From CAYXOX01 sp964466745 (GTDB taxonomy: Bacteria; Pseudomonadota; Alphaproteobacteria; Rhodobacterales; Rhodobacteraceae), in contig CAYXOX010000058.1 in NCBI GenBank assembly GCA_964466745.1, positions 1 to 16,129 of the forward strand: DNA of 16,129 bases, read 5' to 3'. The notes under the pieces were generated by a model. The model worked only from the letters and a program-made list of their open reading frames with translations, did no database searches and was not told where the DNA came from. The position numbers were made by a program, and so were the translations under genes. Of this stretch, positions 14,933 through 16,129 are shown piece after piece (the first letter of the stretch is position 1; the number at the start of each line of letters is the position of its first letter).

Positions 14933-15571
14933 ATGAAAGACCCCATCGAGCACTACATGAACCTCGTTCCCATGGTCGTCGAGCAGACCAGCCGGGGCGA
15001 GCGCGCCTACGATATCTTCTCGCGCCTGCTCAAGGAGCGCGTGATCTTCGTGAACGGCCCCGTGCACGACGGGATGAGCCAGCTCATCGTCGCGCAGCTT
15101 CTGCATCTCGAGGCGGAGAATCCCTCCAAGGAAATCTCCATGTACATCAACAGCCCCGGCGGCGTGGTGACGAGCGGCCTCTCGATCTACGACACGATGC
15201 AGTACATCCGCCCCAAGGTCTCGACGCTGGTCGTCGGCCAGGCCGCCTCCATGGGCTCGCTCCTGCTCACTGCGGGCGAGAAGGGCATGCGCTTCTCGCT
15301 GCCCAACAGCCGGATCATGGTGCACCAGCCCTCGGGCGGCTACCAGGGCCAGGCGACCGACATCATGATCCACGCCGAGGAAACGCTGAAGCTCAAGCGC
15401 CGCCTCAACGAGATCTACGTGACCCATACCGGGCAGCCCCTCAAGAAGGTGGAAGCCGCGCTCGAGCGCGACAACTTCATGTCGCCCGAGGAAGCCCGCG
15501 ACTGGGGCCTGATCGACGAGATCCTCACCAGCCGCGAGAAACCCGATGATGCGCCGGAGAAGGGCAGCTGA
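14933..15571 (+). CDS. clpP: ATP-dependent Clp protease proteolytic subunit
   Basis: A cytoplasmic serine peptidase, 212 residues, that forms the double-heptamer chamber fed by ClpX or ClpA. The catalytic triad is Ser106 (GQAASMGSLL), His131 (IMVHQPSGG) and Asp180 (LERDNFMS). Spacings of 25 and 74 residues equal those of E. coli ClpP (Ser111, His136, Asp185 in precursor numbering). The N-terminus MKDPIEHYMNLVPMVVEQTSRGERAYDI is the normal family start, split here only by the processing site before LVPMV. ATG 14933 has AGGA 6 nt upstream. clpX follows after 118 bp. No truncation or missing key residue. Confidence 0.98.
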   Translation: MKDPIEHYMNLVPMVVEQTSRGERAYDIFSRLLKERVIFVNGPVHDGMSQLIVAQLLHLEAENPSKEISMYINSPGGVVTSGLSIYDTMQYIRPKVSTLVVGQAASMGSLLLTAGEKGMRFSLPNSRIMVHQPSGGYQGQATDIMIHAEETLKLKRRLNEIYVTHTGQPLKKVEAALERDNFMSPEEARDWGLIDEILTSREKPDDAPEKGS

Positions 15572-15689
15572 TCGCGCGGCGTTTTTGACGTTGTATCCCG
15601 CGTCGGGGCTGTTCTAGGCTGGCGCAAAGGGCAGATGGCAGGGCCCTGAAGGCCCCGGAACGCGGGCCACGGCCCCCGAAAGGTAAACG

Positions 15690-16129
15690 ATGGCAAACAG
15701 CACCAGCGGTGACGGCAAGAACACGCTCTATTGCAGCTTCTGCGGCAAGAGCCAGCACGAGGTGCGCAAACTGATCGCCGGGCCGACGGTGTTCATCTGC
15801 GACGAATGCGTCGAGCTGTGCATGGACATCATCCGCGAGGAAACGAAGACCGCGGGTCTGAAATCCTCCGACGGCGTGCCGACCCCCAAGGAGATCTGCG
15901 AGGTTCTCGACGATTACGTGATCGGCCAGTCGCATGCCAAGCGGGTGCTCTCGGTCGCCGTGCACAACCATTACAAGCGTCTCAACCACGCCTCGAAATC
16001 CGGCGACATCGAGCTGGCGAAGTCGAACATCCTGCTGATCGGGCCCACGGGCTGCGGCAAGACGCTGCTGGCCCAGACCCTGGCGCGCATCCTCGACGTG
16101 CCCTTCACCATGGCCGACGCCACCACGCT
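15690..16129 (+). CDS. clpX: ClpX unfoldase ATPase subunit, 3'-truncated by the window
   Basis: A hexameric AAA+ unfoldase that recognises tagged substrates and threads them into ClpP. ATG 15690 has GAAAGG 7 nt upstream, and the frame stays open to the window end (146 codons). The zinc-binding domain has Cys15, Cys18, Cys37 and Cys40 (CSFC, CDEC). The DYVIGQSHAKRVLSVAVHNHYKR segment leads into Walker A GPTGCGKT at 118-125, and the last residues, ADATT, are the usual sequence before the LTEAGYVGEDVE region. The 118-bp gap after clpP has no clear terminator and only a weak promoter-like TTGTAT/TCTAGG pair (15591-15618), so co-transcription with clpP is likely. Confidence 0.97.
   Translation, partial: MANSTSGDGKNTLYCSFCGKSQHEVRKLIAGPTVFICDECVELCMDIIREETKTAGLKSSDGVPTPKEICEVLDDYVIGQSHAKRVLSVAVHNHYKRLNHASKSGDIELAKSNILLIGPTGCGKTLLAQTLARILDVPFTMADATT

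Noticed and set aside
14851..15549. Plus-strand open frame of 232 codons overlapping clpP
   Set aside because: Different frame of a clpP gene with intact catalytic triad; Arg/His/Ala-rich shadow.
15585..15619. Separate clpX promoter (TTGACG or TTGTAT with TCTAGG)
   Set aside because: The -10 matches only three positions and the spacing for TTGACG is wrong; too weak to list as a feature.

Overview
The window is high-GC DNA (roughly 70% by eye) that looks like the chromosome of an alphaproteobacterium, most likely a Rhodobacteraceae/Roseobacter-group species. The grounds are the cimA plus NDUFAF6-like pair, a single-domain sugar ABC ATPase typical of alphaproteobacteria, the clpP-clpX pair, dense codon use, and an intergenic repeat (core TTCATCCTGGC then AAATACTC) that I associate with Rhodobacterales genomes. 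Species cannot be named from this sequence alone. I see no insertion sequences, tRNAs, rRNAs, CRISPR arrays or phage genes.

Layout. (1) 2-2268, plus strand: the 3' part of cimA (citramalate synthase), overlapping by GTGA a squalene/phytoene-synthase-fold protein. That protein lacks the Asp-rich catalytic motifs and resembles the complex I assembly factor NDUFAF6. (2) 2332-3723, minus strand: a secreted diheme cytochrome c peroxidase of the MauG type, convergent with region 1 across a perfect hairpin. (3) 3889-8188, plus strand: a three-gene operon of MacB/DevA-type ATPase, 787-aa double-FtsX permease and HlyD-type periplasmic adaptor, divergent from the peroxidase. An FNR-like site lies in the divergent gap. 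(4) 8189-8684: a gene-free gap with two inverted copies of the dispersed repeat and hairpins. (5) 8685-9473 and 9635-11212, minus strand: an HpcH/HpaI-family class II aldolase and a secreted FG-GAP/ASPIC-UnbV (CRTAC1-type) protein. (6) 11352-14635, plus strand: a xylose-type ABC importer xylF-xylH-xylG, with a LacI-type operator candidate upstream, a very strong hairpin between xylF and xylH, and a single-domain ATPase. (7) 14933-end, plus strand: clpP and the first 146 codons of clpX.

How they work together. XylF binds a pentose in the periplasm and XylH/XylG import it. ClpP and ClpX form the ATP-dependent ClpXP protease. The ATPase, permease and HlyD protein should form an envelope efflux or lipoprotein/lipid-handling machine that needs a separately encoded outer-membrane partner. 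The other genes are independent units.

The window is mostly ordinary core and accessory metabolism, and I do not see a convincing wholly new system. The points most worth a second look are the repeat family, the non-catalytic squalene-synthase paralogue, the LacI-type operator with the intercistronic hairpin in the xyl operon, and the FNR-like box beside the peroxidase.
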